Assembly: GCF_029278565.1 (NCBI RefSeq)
Contig: NZ_CP119559.1
Span: 2,480,001 to 2,544,000 of the forward strand
Source: Haloarcula halophila
GTDB lineage: Archaea > Halobacteriota > Halobacteria > Halobacteriales > Haloarculaceae
Reading direction: 5' to 3'
DNA length: 64,000 nucleotides
Shown here piece by piece: positions 34,297 through 43,056 of the stretch (position 1 is the first letter of the stretch; every line of letters starts with the position of its first letter). The translations under genes were made by a program, and so were the position numbers. The notes under the pieces were generated by a model. That model had not been told where the DNA came from. It saw only the letters and a program-made list of their open reading frames with translations, and made no database searches.

Positions 34297-35037
34297 ATGG
34301 GTATGGATGCCATCGAACGACCGACGTTCGAGTCGGACACGGCCAGCGAACTGTACCAGTACGTCGAGCGCCACGGGACGGCGACGCGCGAGCGGGTTCG
34401 GGAGGCGATCCGGCTGCCACCGGCGGAGTTCGACGAGACGCTGGACCAGTTGCTGTCGAAGGGGTATCTCCAGGAGCAAGGCGGGAAACTGTCGCTCGCG
34501 CTGGATATCGGTGCCGTCGAGTCTCACACGACCGGCACGGAGACGTACGTCATCCGCCCGTCCCGGCCGGCGGATTTCGACGGACTGGTCGATCTGATCC
34601 GGGACGTCTCGGCCGGCGGGACCTACGTCATCGCCGAGAGCATCGCCGAGCAACTGCTCTACGAGGACGCGATCACGCGGCACAACACCGTCGAGTCACG
34701 CGTCTTCTTCGTGGCGACGAAGGACGAGGAGATCGTCGGGTGGTGTCACCTGGACCTCCCGCAGGTCGAGACACAGCGGGGGACCGCCCAACTGACCGTC
34801 GGGGTCGCCCACGACGCCCGCGGCCAGGGGATCGGCAGCCAACTGCTCGAACGGGGGACCGACTGGGCGCGGGCCAACGGCTACCGGAAACTGTACAACT
34901 CCGTCCCGCTGCGCTCCGAGCGGGCGCTGGCGTTCTTGGACGACCACGGCTGGCACACCGAGGGCATCCGGAAGGACCACTACACCATCGACGGCGATCT
35001 CGTCGACGAGGTGATGATGGCCTACACCATCGAGTAG
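34297..35037 (+). CDS. GNAT acetyltransferase with N-terminal winged-helix-like domain
   Basis: A 246-residue two-part protein. Residues 1-75 form a helical, winged-helix-like region (LYQYVERHGTATRERVREAI, then LDQLLSKGYLQ). Residues 90-246 form a GNAT domain with the acetyl-CoA loop VGVAHDARGQGIGSQLLERG (Q/R-x-x-G-x-G pattern) and a C-terminal LAFLDDHGWHTEG. It would acetylate a small molecule or protein amine; target unknown. The start could be the ATG at 34297 or 34303. It overlaps the convergent membrane gene by 16 bases at its 3' end. Confidence 0.8.
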   Translation: MGMDAIERPTFESDTASELYQYVERHGTATRERVREAIRLPPAEFDETLDQLLSKGYLQEQGGKLSLALDIGAVESHTTGTETYVIRPSRPADFDGLVDLIRDVSAGGTYVIAESIAEQLLYEDAITRHNTVESRVFFVATKDEEIVGWCHLDLPQVETQRGTAQLTVGVAHDARGQGIGSQLLERGTDWARANGYRKLYNSVPLRSERALAFLDDHGWHTEGIRKDHYTIDGDLVDEVMMAYTIE

Positions 35038-36044
35038 TCGGGCACGAGCAACACCGCCAGCGCCAGCGCGATCCAGACGATCTTCAGTCCGGTGTTGACG
35101 ACGATGACCTTCGAGCCGAACTCCCGGCCCCAGATGCCGTACTGGAACGGGATCGACCGCTTGAACGTCGAGACGGCAAAGGAGATGATCCCGCCGACGA
35201 GCATCGTCGCGACGGCGGTCCGGGCGGTAAAGGTCCCGTCGCGGACCAGCGGCGAGAGCACCGTCGCCCCGCTGGTGGTGTCGAGTGCGAACGCCGCTAC
35301 CACGGGGATCGCCGCCCCCGGGAGTCCCAGCACGCTCGCGGCCCCGTCGGCAGCGGTCGTCACCGTCGTCCCGCCCTGTCCCAGTGCTGCCATGATCGTG
35401 TCGGCGTAGGCGACCACCAGCGAGACGACGACGTAGATGGCCGCCAGGCGCGGCAGGATCTCCCGGACCTTCTCCCGGGTCTCGCCGACGGCCTCCCGGA
35501 CGGCTGCCTCACGGGTCGCCGGTCCCTCGTCGAGTGCGTCACCGTGACCCCCGTCGGGGGCGGCCGTGCTCGCCGCGGTCCCGATGTTCGAGCCGTCCAG
35601 CAGGAGGCGGCCGGCAGCGATCCCCGTCAGCGTGATCGCCAGCGCCACCAGTCCGCGCATCGTGACGTACAACAGACCGACCCGCAGCCCGAGGATCGGG
35701 ATCAGGATCGGCGCGTAGAAGGTGACGATGTGCTGGGCGAACCCGAAGAACGTGTTGATGGTCACGGCCACCAGCGTCGCTCGGTCGTCCAGTGTCCCGG
35801 ACTCCCGGAAGTCGGCGAGCATCCCGTAGCCGGCGGTCGGCGAGGCCGTCGTCGTCAGGATGGCGGTCCCGACCTCGTCGGGGAGGTTCGCCGGCGCGGT
35901 GAGATACTGGGAGACGACGGCGATCTTCTCGACGAGACCGAACGCCACCGCCAGGTTCGCCAGGAACACGCCCAGCGAGAGGAAGACCGTGATCCGCAGG
36001 ACGCGGACGGCGACGTCTGCCAGCAGATCGACCAGCACAGGCAC
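35022..36044 (-). CDS. Nucleoside-recognition (Gate) domain membrane protein
   Basis: About 340 residues, mostly hydrophobic, with two 'Gate'-type halves. The first half has LADVAVRVLRITVFLSLGVF and TTTASPTAGYGMLAD; the second has SGATVLSPLVRDGTFTARTAV. This matches haloarchaeal proteins annotated as nucleoside recognition domain, related to spore maturation SpmA/B and concentrative nucleoside carrier segments. The substrate is unknown. A TTG at 36071 extends the frame by nine residues, but GTG at 36044 (VPVLVDLL) is more usual. It is transcribed away from the histidine kinase and converges on the GNAT gene. Confidence 0.7.
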   Translation of the reverse strand: MPVLVDLLADVAVRVLRITVFLSLGVFLANLAVAFGLVEKIAVVSQYLTAPANLPDEVGTAILTTTASPTAGYGMLADFRESGTLDDRATLVAVTINTFFGFAQHIVTFYAPILIPILGLRVGLLYVTMRGLVALAITLTGIAAGRLLLDGSNIGTAASTAAPDGGHGDALDEGPATREAAVREAVGETREKVREILPRLAAIYVVVSLVVAYADTIMAALGQGGTTVTTAADGAASVLGLPGAAIPVVAAFALDTTSGATVLSPLVRDGTFTARTAVATMLVGGIISFAVSTFKRSIPFQYGIWGREFGSKVIVVNTGLKIVWIALALAVLLVPDYSMV

Positions 36045-36126
36045 GGTCGGCCGTACGCCCGGCGCGCGCAAAGGGTCGTCGGTTCGACCGGAATGTTTTC
36101 CCTACTCGGCACCGTCCCGTTCTGCC

Positions 36127-38262
36127 ATGGACGAGGGGGCGTCCGCGGTGATCGACGTACACTACGTCGATCTCCGACCGTCGGTGGCGTCGGCCGTCGA
36201 ATCCGGGTTCGAGAGCGACCGAATCGCGGTCTCGACGGCTACCGACGCCGACCGGGCGCTGACAGCCCTCGGGGACGGCGCAGTCGACTGCCTGGTGGTC
36301 GTCTGCCGGGACGAGGACGACGGTTCGCTCGCGCTGGTCGAGAGGGCGGCGGCGACGGCACCCGAGGTCCCGCGGCTGGTCGTCACGGGCGGCACCGCCG
36401 GAATCGCCGAGGCCGCCCTCGGCGCGGGTGCGACCGACTGCGTGGTGGCCGACGACGAGGACCGACGGGTACTGTTACCCCATCGCATCCGGACGGCCGT
36501 CGAGAACGCCCAGGTCACACGCGAGACCCGTGCTGCCGCCGCCCGGTTCGAGTCGCTGACACAGAACACGAGTTTCGCCGTCCTGACGATCGACGAGGAC
36601 AGTATCGTCCAGTACGCCAGCGAGGCTGTCGCCGACCTCTTCGGGTACACGCCCGCGGAACTCGTCGGCGAACCGCTCACGACGATCATGCCCGAGCGGT
36701 TCCACGACGCTCACCACGCGGCGGTCGCCGACTACCTCACCACTGGCGAGCGGGCGCTGGACTGGGACTGGATCGAGTTGCCCGGCCGGCACCGCGACGG
36801 CACCGAGATCCCACTGGGTGTCTCCTTCGGCGAGCGCGAGGCCGACGACGGATACCGCTTTACCGCCGTGGTTCGGGACATCTCCGAGCAGAACGAGCGG
36901 GTCGAACGGCTCGACCGACTGGCGACGGCACTCGAAGAGTCGATGGACGGGGTCGCACTGCTGGACGAAGAGGGCCGGTACGTCCTGGCCAACGAGGCCC
37001 ACGCTGACATCTACGGCTACGACACCGACGATCTCGTCGGCGAACACTGGCAAATGCTGTACGACGAGGACCAGACCGAACAGTTCCGCGAGGAGGTCAT
37101 GCCTACGGTCCAGCGGGACGGCGAGTGGCGCGGGGAGGCACGGGGTCGGCGGGCCGACGGGTCGACGTTCCCGCAGGAGCTATCGCTGACCCGGCTCGAC
37201 GACGGCGGACTGGTCTGTATCGTCCGTGACATCACCGACCGGATCGACCGCCGCCAGGAACTCGAATCGGAGCGCCAGTTCGTCCGGGCGGTCATCGATA
37301 CGCTCCAGGACGTCTTCTACGTGCTCGATACGGACGGCTGTTTCACCGAGTGGAACGACCGGATGGCCGAGGTGACCGGCTACACCGACGAGGAACTGGA
37401 CGGGATGCCGGCAGTGAACGTCATCCCGCCCGAAGACCACGAGTACATCGCCGAGAACATCCACGCTGTCATCACCGAGGACGCCGACCGGACGCCCCGG
37501 TCGGCACTGCTGACCAAACAGGGTGACCGCATCCCCTACGAGTTCACCGGGAGCCAACTCACCGACGCCGACGGCGAGGTCATCGGACTGACGGGCATCG
37601 GCCGGGACATCTCGATGGAGACGCTGCGCGAACAGCGCCTCTCGGTGCTCTCCCGCGTGCTCCGACACAACGTCCGCAACCGACTCACGGTCGTGCTCGC
37701 ACAGGCGGAACACATCGTCGAGACGGCCGACAGCGAGCCGTCCCGCGAGGGAGCCGAGCGGATACTGCGGGCCGGTTCGAAGCTCCTGAGCGCCGCTGAA
37801 CAGGCCCACCGCGCCGAGACGCTGCTTCGGGATCGCCCGACGAAACAGCGGGTCGATCTCGTCGAACAGGTCCGGGCCGGACGCGAGCGCGCCGAGGCCG
37901 CTCCCGACCGCGTCGACCTGGCGGTCCCCGAGACCGCCCCCGTCGTCGCCACGCCGATCGTCGAGAGGGCCGTCGCCGAACTGCTGGAGAACGCGCTCAC
38001 ACACGTCTCCGATCCCACAGTAGAGGTACGGGTCGTCGTCGACGGGGAGACCACGCGGGTCGTCATCGCGGACGACGGGCCGGGACTCCCGGACCACGAG
38101 CGCGCCGCGCTGGTCGGGGAGGGGGAGACACCCCTGGAACACGGGACCGGCCTCGGCCTGTGGCTCGTCAACTGGATCGTCACGGCCTCGGGCGGTCGCG
38201 TCACCGTCCGCGAGGACCGCCCGGGGACTACCGTCGAACTCTCCTTCCCGACGGTCGAGTGA
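36127..38262 (+). CDS. PAS sensor histidine kinase with a pseudo-receiver domain
   Basis: A 711-residue soluble kinase. Residues 1-125 look like a receiver fold, but the phospho-acceptor Asp is missing (DCLVVVCRDEDD). Three PAS domains follow (about 140-260, 265-380, 390-505), e.g. LTIDEDSIVQYASEAVADLFG. The kinase part has the H-box SRVLRHNVRNRL, N-box AELLENALTHV, G1 DDGPGLP and G2 GTGLGLWLVNWIV, all intact. PAS domains sense redox, light or ligand; no cofactor residue was recognised. No response-regulator gene is beside it. No membrane helix, so cytoplasmic. ATG at 36127 chosen; the long upstream frame is not coding. Confidence 0.9.
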   Translation: MDEGASAVIDVHYVDLRPSVASAVESGFESDRIAVSTATDADRALTALGDGAVDCLVVVCRDEDDGSLALVERAAATAPEVPRLVVTGGTAGIAEAALGAGATDCVVADDEDRRVLLPHRIRTAVENAQVTRETRAAAARFESLTQNTSFAVLTIDEDSIVQYASEAVADLFGYTPAELVGEPLTTIMPERFHDAHHAAVADYLTTGERALDWDWIELPGRHRDGTEIPLGVSFGEREADDGYRFTAVVRDISEQNERVERLDRLATALEESMDGVALLDEEGRYVLANEAHADIYGYDTDDLVGEHWQMLYDEDQTEQFREEVMPTVQRDGEWRGEARGRRADGSTFPQELSLTRLDDGGLVCIVRDITDRIDRRQELESERQFVRAVIDTLQDVFYVLDTDGCFTEWNDRMAEVTGYTDEELDGMPAVNVIPPEDHEYIAENIHAVITEDADRTPRSALLTKQGDRIPYEFTGSQLTDADGEVIGLTGIGRDISMETLREQRLSVLSRVLRHNVRNRLTVVLAQAEHIVETADSEPSREGAERILRAGSKLLSAAEQAHRAETLLRDRPTKQRVDLVEQVRAGRERAEAAPDRVDLAVPETAPVVATPIVERAVAELLENALTHVSDPTVEVRVVVDGETTRVVIADDGPGLPDHERAALVGEGETPLEHGTGLGLWLVNWIVTASGGRVTVREDRPGTTVELSFPTVE

Positions 38263-38829
38263 CTACACGAGCAGCCGGACGACCCCGAACAGCACCAGCA
38301 CGCCCAGCACGTCACAGACGTTCGTGACCACCGGGATCACAACGTCGTCGGGGTCGAGTTCGAACCGGTAGGCCGCGTAGGTCGTCACCGTCGTGACCAG
38401 CACCGCGAGCACGGCGAGCGTGACGCCGCTTACGGTCGCGACGGCGACGACGGTACCGGGGGGAAGGCGGGCACCGCCGAGGAGCGTCTGTAACAGCCAC
38501 GCGCCCGCACCGACCAGCGGGAACACGGTCAGCGCCAGGGCGACGGTGGCGACGGCGTTCCCCCCGAGCCGGTCGTCGGCCGGCGAGAACGAGACCAGTC
38601 CAAGATGGACTGCCGTGGAGAGCCGGGAGGCGAGGACGCTCCCGAGGTTCCCGGCCATCCCGATGGTCACCGGGACCAACACGAGCAGCGAGGGGTACTG
38701 CAACAGCGTCCCTTCGAAGGTATCGAGTACCAGCCCGCTCCCCAACTCGATGGCGGTCAGGACCGCCAGGACGGGGAGCATCGTCCTGAGGATGCCCGCG
38801 ACCGACCACTGTGTCTCGTGGCCGGACAC
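38263..38829 (-). CDS. mgtE: MgtE-type membrane half-protein (second)
   Basis: A 188-residue protein with five membrane helices that match the MgtE/SLC41 membrane domain. Landmarks: LLVLVPVTIGMAGNLGSVLASRLSTAVHLG and DPDDVVIPVVTNVCDVLGVLVLF, where the Asn and Asp residues line the ion path. It starts with GTG at 38829, one base after the stop of the partner half. Haloarchaeal transporters of this family are often encoded as two half-size genes without the bacterial N and CBS domains. Likely transport: Mg2+ or another divalent metal, as heterodimer with the partner (inference). Confidence 0.82.
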   Translation of the reverse strand: MSGHETQWSVAGILRTMLPVLAVLTAIELGSGLVLDTFEGTLLQYPSLLVLVPVTIGMAGNLGSVLASRLSTAVHLGLVSFSPADDRLGGNAVATVALALTVFPLVGAGAWLLQTLLGGARLPPGTVVAVATVSGVTLAVLAVLVTTVTTYAAYRFELDPDDVVIPVVTNVCDVLGVLVLFGVVRLLV

Positions 38830-38830
38830 G

Positions 38831-39409
38831 TCACCCCCCTCCCAGCGCCAACACCAGCCGCGTCGCCAGTAGCAGCGTCGCGATGCCGACCACGTCACCG
38901 GTCGTGGTCACGACGGGTCCGGCCAGCGTGTCGGGGTTCAGTCCCCGCCGATAGCCGACGAAGACGACCGAGACGACCGCGACCGTGAGTACCAGTCCGG
39001 AGACGAGACCGGCGATCAGCGCGATGCCGACCAGCGTCCCCAGCGAAGCGGATGGCCGACCCAGCACAGCGAGCAGAGCGACGGTCATCACGGCCGCCAG
39101 TCCGCTGACCAGGACGCCGTTTGCCAGGGCCGCCGAGACGGCCGCGTTGACCCGACGGTCCCCCGTCGAGAACTGTGGATCGATCAGCCCCTGGTGGAGC
39201 GCCGAGCCGAGCCGTGCCCCCAGCGAGCCGTAGACGTTCCCCCGGGTCGCCAGCAGCGCGGGCACCAGCACGAGCAGGCCAGCGACCTGCTCCAGTTCGG
39301 CGTCCATCCCGCCCAGGACGACGCCAGCGAAGAGGCCGCCGACGGCACTGAGCCCGAGGACGGGCAGCGCCTCCCGATAGGCCTCTGTCGCGACCTCGCG
39401 GACGGTCAT
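38831..39409 (-). CDS. mgtE: MgtE-type membrane half-protein (first)
   Basis: A 192-residue protein homologous to the neighbouring half. It has five helices, with LLVLVPALLATRGNVYGSLGARLG and TLAGPVVTTTGDVVGIATLLLATRL as the divalent-ion signature segments. The N-terminus MTVREVATEAYREALPVLG is cytoplasmic, followed by the first helix. Co-transcribed with the other half in a pair spaced by one base. No CBS or N-domain magnesium sensor is present, so gating must differ from bacterial MgtE. Starts 51 bases after the stop of the hemerythrin fusion gene on the same strand. Confidence 0.82.
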   Translation of the reverse strand: MTVREVATEAYREALPVLGLSAVGGLFAGVVLGGMDAELEQVAGLLVLVPALLATRGNVYGSLGARLGSALHQGLIDPQFSTGDRRVNAAVSAALANGVLVSGLAAVMTVALLAVLGRPSASLGTLVGIALIAGLVSGLVLTVAVVSVVFVGYRRGLNPDTLAGPVVTTTGDVVGIATLLLATRLVLALGGG

Positions 39410-39459
39410 TGTGGGTGGACACTGTGGCCATCGGCAAAAGGCCCGCGGTGCCGGCTCCC

Positions 39460-41295
39460 TCAGTCGCGGTCGACCCGGTGGAGGCGCCCGGCGTCGTCGA
39501 ACTCGCCGTAGTCGCCGGTGTGGTACCACCCATCCTGTGTCGCGCTGACGGCGACGTCGCTGGTCTCCCAGTAGCTGTCGACGACGTGGTCGCCCCGGAA
39601 GAGGATCTCGCCGTCCTCGGCGATGGCGACTTCGGTGCCCGGCATCGGGCTCCCCAGCGCCTCGGGAGTGGCCGAGTCGTGTTCGACCAGACAGCCGACG
39701 CCGGTGAGTTCGGTCGCGCCGTACACCTGACTCACTGGGATGTCACAGCCCCAGAAGAAGTACAGTAGGTCCGCCGGCAGGGTCCCCAGCCCCGACAGCG
39801 CGTGCTCGACGTTGCCCAGGCCCAACTGCTCGCGGACCGGCCGGAGGACGAGCCGGGCGGCTGCCGAGTCCGTGAGCGAACTTCCGCCCACACCGCTGCG
39901 TGCCTCGCCGCGCTCGATCGCTGCTCCATCCGCTAGCCGGCGTTTCATCCTCCCGAGATCGTCGATACGGTCCTGGAACGTGTCGTGGAGGTGTTCGTAC
40001 ACGCGAGGGACGCCGACGAGGATCTCCGGTTCCACGGCCTGCAGTCCGTCGACGAAGTCGTCGGCCGGGAGATAGGCGGTGCCCGCACCGTTGTCCCAGA
40101 GGTAGTACGTCGCCACCCGTTGGAAGACGTGCGAGAGGGGCAACAGACAGGTCCCTGTCGCGCCCGGGGAGACGGGGAACTGGTGGCCCAGCGTCGCCAC
40201 CGCCGCCAGCAGGTTCCGGTGGGTGATCGAACAGCCCAGCGGATCGGCGTCCCGGCCGATCTGGTGGACGACGGTCGCGATGTCGTCCGGATCGGCGTCG
40301 AAGCCGGGGAGGTCCTCGATCTCGGCCGTCGGGAGCGCATCCAATCCGAAGACGGTGTCGGCGACCTCCGTGACCGCCTCGCTGGCAGTGTCGTCGGTCA
40401 CGAGGACGCTCACGCCGTCGGTCGTTTCGGTTGCGACCGCCCGCTCGTCGCTGAACGCCGGATAGATCGGCACCGAGATCAACCCCGCGAGATGGCAGGC
40501 AGCGTCGACGACCGACCACTCGTAGGACGGGGCTGCCCGGATGCCGACGGTCGTCCCCGGTTCGACGCCCGCATCGAGGAACCCCCCGGCGACCCGACGG
40601 GCGCGCTCGTAGAACGCCTCGAAGGTCCGCGTCTCGTACCCGGCGTCTGTCCGGACGTAGGCGACCGGTCGGTCGGCGTAGTCGGCTGCCCGGTCGGCGA
40701 GCCAGTCGGCCATCGTCCCGTGGGGGATCGAGACGGCACCGCCGACGTGGACGTTGCTACGGAGGACGACTGCCGTCTCGTCGGCGGGCGCCTCGTAGGT
40801 CCGATCACCCTCTCGTGTCGTGTTTAGTTTCCCGGGGCTGTACTCGTAGTCATCGGGGACGGACTCCCGGTAGTAGCCCGCGTATTTCTGGTCCTCGTCG
40901 CTGGCGGCGATGTGGGCGTCCAGCCAGTCACGGGCGAACTCCAGGACGTCCATCGTGATCGGCTCCCCGTTCTCGTGGCGCTCACGGAACTCGCTGACCG
41001 TCTGTGCGAACTCCTCGTGCATCTCCCGGTGGTTGTAGAAACAGTCCGCACAGTCCATCGCGTACCCACAGTCCTGCATGAACTCCTCCTCGTCGCCGAA
41101 GTGGTACTCCGTGTAGCGCTCCAGTTCCCGCAGGATGTCCCCGATCGCCTCCTCGGAGTGTCCCTCGTCCATCGCGACGTAGAGGTCGTTCAACAGACCA
41201 AAGAGGTGTTTGTGCTGCTCGTCGAAGCGGTCGATATCTGTACTGTACCGGTCGTCGATCCACTCGATGAACGTCTCGCCCGACCGAGATTCCAT
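39460..41295 (-). CDS. Hemerythrin domain fused to a degenerate, truncated AMP-binding (acyl-CoA synthetase-like) domain
   Basis: A 611-residue fusion. Residues 10-140 form a bacteriohemerythrin with a complete di-iron site: H28 in DEQHK, H65 and E69 in HFGDE, H89 and H93 in HREMH, H128 and D133 in HIAASD. Residues 185-611 resemble long-chain acyl-CoA synthetases: VYGATELTG (524-532) and GWYHTGDYGEFD (589-600) are recognisable. Two essential parts are not. The ATP loop (normally SGTTGxPKG) reads HQIGRDADPLGCSITHR (344-360), and the protein ends at VDRD, so the C-terminal lid with the catalytic Lys is absent. A cysteine cluster (C76, C82, C85) adds possible redox or metal sites. Probably a sensor or pseudoenzyme tied to O2, NO or iron (inference). 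No frameshift continuation was found downstream. Confidence 0.85.
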   Translation of the reverse strand: MESRSGETFIEWIDDRYSTDIDRFDEQHKHLFGLLNDLYVAMDEGHSEEAIGDILRELERYTEYHFGDEEEFMQDCGYAMDCADCFYNHREMHEEFAQTVSEFRERHENGEPITMDVLEFARDWLDAHIAASDEDQKYAGYYRESVPDDYEYSPGKLNTTREGDRTYEAPADETAVVLRSNVHVGGAVSIPHGTMADWLADRAADYADRPVAYVRTDAGYETRTFEAFYERARRVAGGFLDAGVEPGTTVGIRAAPSYEWSVVDAACHLAGLISVPIYPAFSDERAVATETTDGVSVLVTDDTASEAVTEVADTVFGLDALPTAEIEDLPGFDADPDDIATVVHQIGRDADPLGCSITHRNLLAAVATLGHQFPVSPGATGTCLLPLSHVFQRVATYYLWDNGAGTAYLPADDFVDGLQAVEPEILVGVPRVYEHLHDTFQDRIDDLGRMKRRLADGAAIERGEARSGVGGSSLTDSAAARLVLRPVREQLGLGNVEHALSGLGTLPADLLYFFWGCDIPVSQVYGATELTGVGCLVEHDSATPEALGSPMPGTEVAIAEDGEILFRGDHVVDSYWETSDVAVSATQDGWYHTGDYGEFDDAGRLHRVDRD

Positions 41296-41389
41296 ACGGA
41301 TCTATTCGTCAGTGAATACAAAAAGCGGAGCCGGCGTTCCCAGGGGTTGAAAACGGTCGCCGACCGGTCGGACGCTCGTTCAGGGGGGC

Positions 41390-41788
41390 TCAGGTATCTC
41401 GTCCGCTACAGACCAGTACCGGTCGGTCGGTATCGAGGACGACACGCTGGGTAACACTCCCGAACAGCACCTTCCCCGTGGGCGTGCGCTTGCGGCCGGC
41501 GACGACGATCAGGTCGGCGTCCCGGTCGTCGGCCGTATCGAGGATGCCGTCCGCGGGGGTGCCCGTCGCGGACGCCAGCGAGACGTCCAGTCCGTCCGCC
41601 TCCAGCGTCTCGCGTGCCCGCTGGACCGCGGGAACCTCGTCGACGGCCCCGCTCTCCTCGGGGTCGTCGAACGTGTGTTGCAGCGTCACGTGGACTGTCT
41701 CGTCCGCGAACGGCATGTCCAAGATCTCCTCGGCTTGGATGCGAGCCCGGTCCTCGTTGTCGTCGATACCCATGACGATCTCGTACAT
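41390..41788 (-). CDS. Universal stress protein (UspA family)
   Basis: A 132-residue UspA protein: MYEIVMGIDDNEDRARIQAE at the start, then DADLIVVAGRKRTPTGKVLFGSVTQRVV, which holds the G-2x-G-9x-G(S/T) ATP-binding pattern in degenerate form (GRKRTPTGKVLFGS). It is a cytoplasmic stress protein with unknown client. The start at 41788 agrees with the family. It is divergent from surE (95-base gap) and lies upstream of the hemerythrin fusion gene on the same strand (94-base gap). Possible joint stress regulation is only suggested by position. Confidence 0.88.
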   Translation of the reverse strand: MYEIVMGIDDNEDRARIQAEEILDMPFADETVHVTLQHTFDDPEESGAVDEVPAVQRARETLEADGLDVSLASATGTPADGILDTADDRDADLIVVAGRKRTPTGKVLFGSVTQRVVLDTDRPVLVCSGRDT

Positions 41789-41882
41789 ACGTGAATCGAG
41801 GGGCCGCTCCCTCCTGATACTACTGGTCGTCCCGACGCCCGGACCGAAGCGTTGACCCGCCAGGCTCCCCCAGCGGAACCCA

Positions 41883-42770
41883 ATGGCCGAGCCACAGGTC
41901 CTACTGACCAACGACGACGGCATCGACGCGCCCGGACTGGCGAGCGTCTACGAGGAACTGTCTGCGGTCGCCGAGGTCACGGTCGTCGCGCCGAGCGAGA
42001 ACCAGAGCGGCGTCGGACGGACCCGCAGCCACCGGACTGTCCGGGAGTCACACCCCTGGGGGTACGCCCTGGCCGGGACGCCCGCAGACTGTGTCGCCTA
42101 CGGGCTCCGCGGGCTAGAGACCGAGTTCGATCTGGTCGTCTCGGGCTGTAACCACGGCCCGAACGCCGGCAACTACCTCGTCGGGCGCTCGGGGACCGTC
42201 GGCGCTTGCATCGAGGCGGCATTCCTCGGAACGCCGGGGGTCGCCGTCTCGGCGTACCACGGCGAGGACTTCTTCGTCTCTCCGCCGGCGTCCTACGACT
42301 TCGACCGGCCGGCCCGGGTCACCCGCGAGGTCGTCGTGCGCGCGCTCTCGGCGGCCGCCTTCGACAGCGCGGACATCCTCAACGTCAACGTCCCCGTCGA
42401 CGTGGCCGACCCGCCGATGCGCCTGACCGATCCCCACCACGACTACGATCTGGTCGTCGATCACGAACCGGCCGCGGACGCCGAAGACGGCGATGCGTCG
42501 GCGGCCGTCGGAGCCGACGGCGATACGGGCGACATCGCGCTGCGGGACGTGGTCTGGCCCGAGACCGTGGGCTGGGAGAACCCCTTCGGAACCGACGCCG
42601 CTCTCGACGAGCGCTACCCCGTCGGGAGCGACCGCCGGGCGCTCGTCGACGGCGAGATCAGCGTCTCGCCGCTGTCGGTCCCCGTCTCGGAGGTCTCGGA
42701 CCCGACGCTCGACGAACTGGTCGCCGGGTTCAACGAGAACGAGGCCGCCCGCCGTGCCGGTGGAAACTGA
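41883..42770 (+). CDS. surE: 5'/3'-nucleotidase SurE
   Basis: A 295-residue SurE enzyme. The metal site starts with LLTNDDGIDAPG (DD), and follows with VVAPSENQSGVG and SGCNHGPNAGNYLVGRSGTVGACIEA. It removes phosphate from nucleoside 5'- and 3'-monophosphates with divalent metal, in the cytoplasm. A haloarchaeal acidic insertion is visible (PAADAEDGDASAAVGADGD), absent from bacterial SurE. The start MAEPQVLLTNDDG at 41883 is clear. Followed by a small DUF2892-like membrane gene 27 bases later. Confidence 0.95.
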   Translation: MAEPQVLLTNDDGIDAPGLASVYEELSAVAEVTVVAPSENQSGVGRTRSHRTVRESHPWGYALAGTPADCVAYGLRGLETEFDLVVSGCNHGPNAGNYLVGRSGTVGACIEAAFLGTPGVAVSAYHGEDFFVSPPASYDFDRPARVTREVVVRALSAAAFDSADILNVNVPVDVADPPMRLTDPHHDYDLVVDHEPAADAEDGDASAAVGADGDTGDIALRDVVWPETVGWENPFGTDAALDERYPVGSDRRALVDGEISVSPLSVPVSEVSDPTLDELVAGFNENEAARRAGGN

Positions 42771-42797
42771 TTATAGGGTCGCGCCCCAACGCCCGGT

Positions 42798-43016
42798 ATG
42801 GCATTCGATCGGAACGTCGGCGGGATCGACCGCCTCGGCCGCGCACTGCTCGCAGTCGTCCTCACCGTTGTCGCGCTGCGTGCCCTGACGAGCGGGCGCC
42901 GAACCACTGGCCTGCTGGCCGGTCTGGGTGCCGTCGGTGCCGGGTTCAACGCGACGACCTGTTTCTGCGGACTCAACGCCGCGCTCGGGATCGACACGAC
43001 GAGCGACGGGGAGTGA
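42798..43016 (+). CDS. Small YgaP/DUF2892-like membrane protein (72 aa)
   Basis: A 72-residue protein starting MAFDRNVGGIDRLGRALLAVV, the typical DUF2892 opening (N-x-G-x-x-D-R). Two hydrophobic stretches follow (LLAVVLTVVALRAL and LLAGLGAVGAGFNAT), then the CFCGLNAALG motif with two cysteines. This family is found fused to rhodanese domains in YgaP or alone. Role unknown, membrane-located. Lies between surE and a YihY/BrkB-like gene. Confidence 0.8.
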   Translation: MAFDRNVGGIDRLGRALLAVVLTVVALRALTSGRRTTGLLAGLGAVGAGFNATTCFCGLNAALGIDTTSDGE

Positions 43017-43056
43017 CCACCCCTCCTATTTGACGGTCGCCGTCGAACCACTCCGC

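Noticed and set aside
34227-37007. A 926-residue plus frame through the GNAT and kinase genes
   Set aside because: It lies across real genes on both strands, is Arg-rich and has no motif. The alternative frames contain GNAT, Gate-domain and histidine-kinase signatures.
39460-41295. A frameshift that would restore a full acyl-CoA synthetase
   Set aside because: The 50 bases beyond the stop lead directly into the MgtE gene and contain no lid-domain sequence in any frame; the ATP loop is altered as well.
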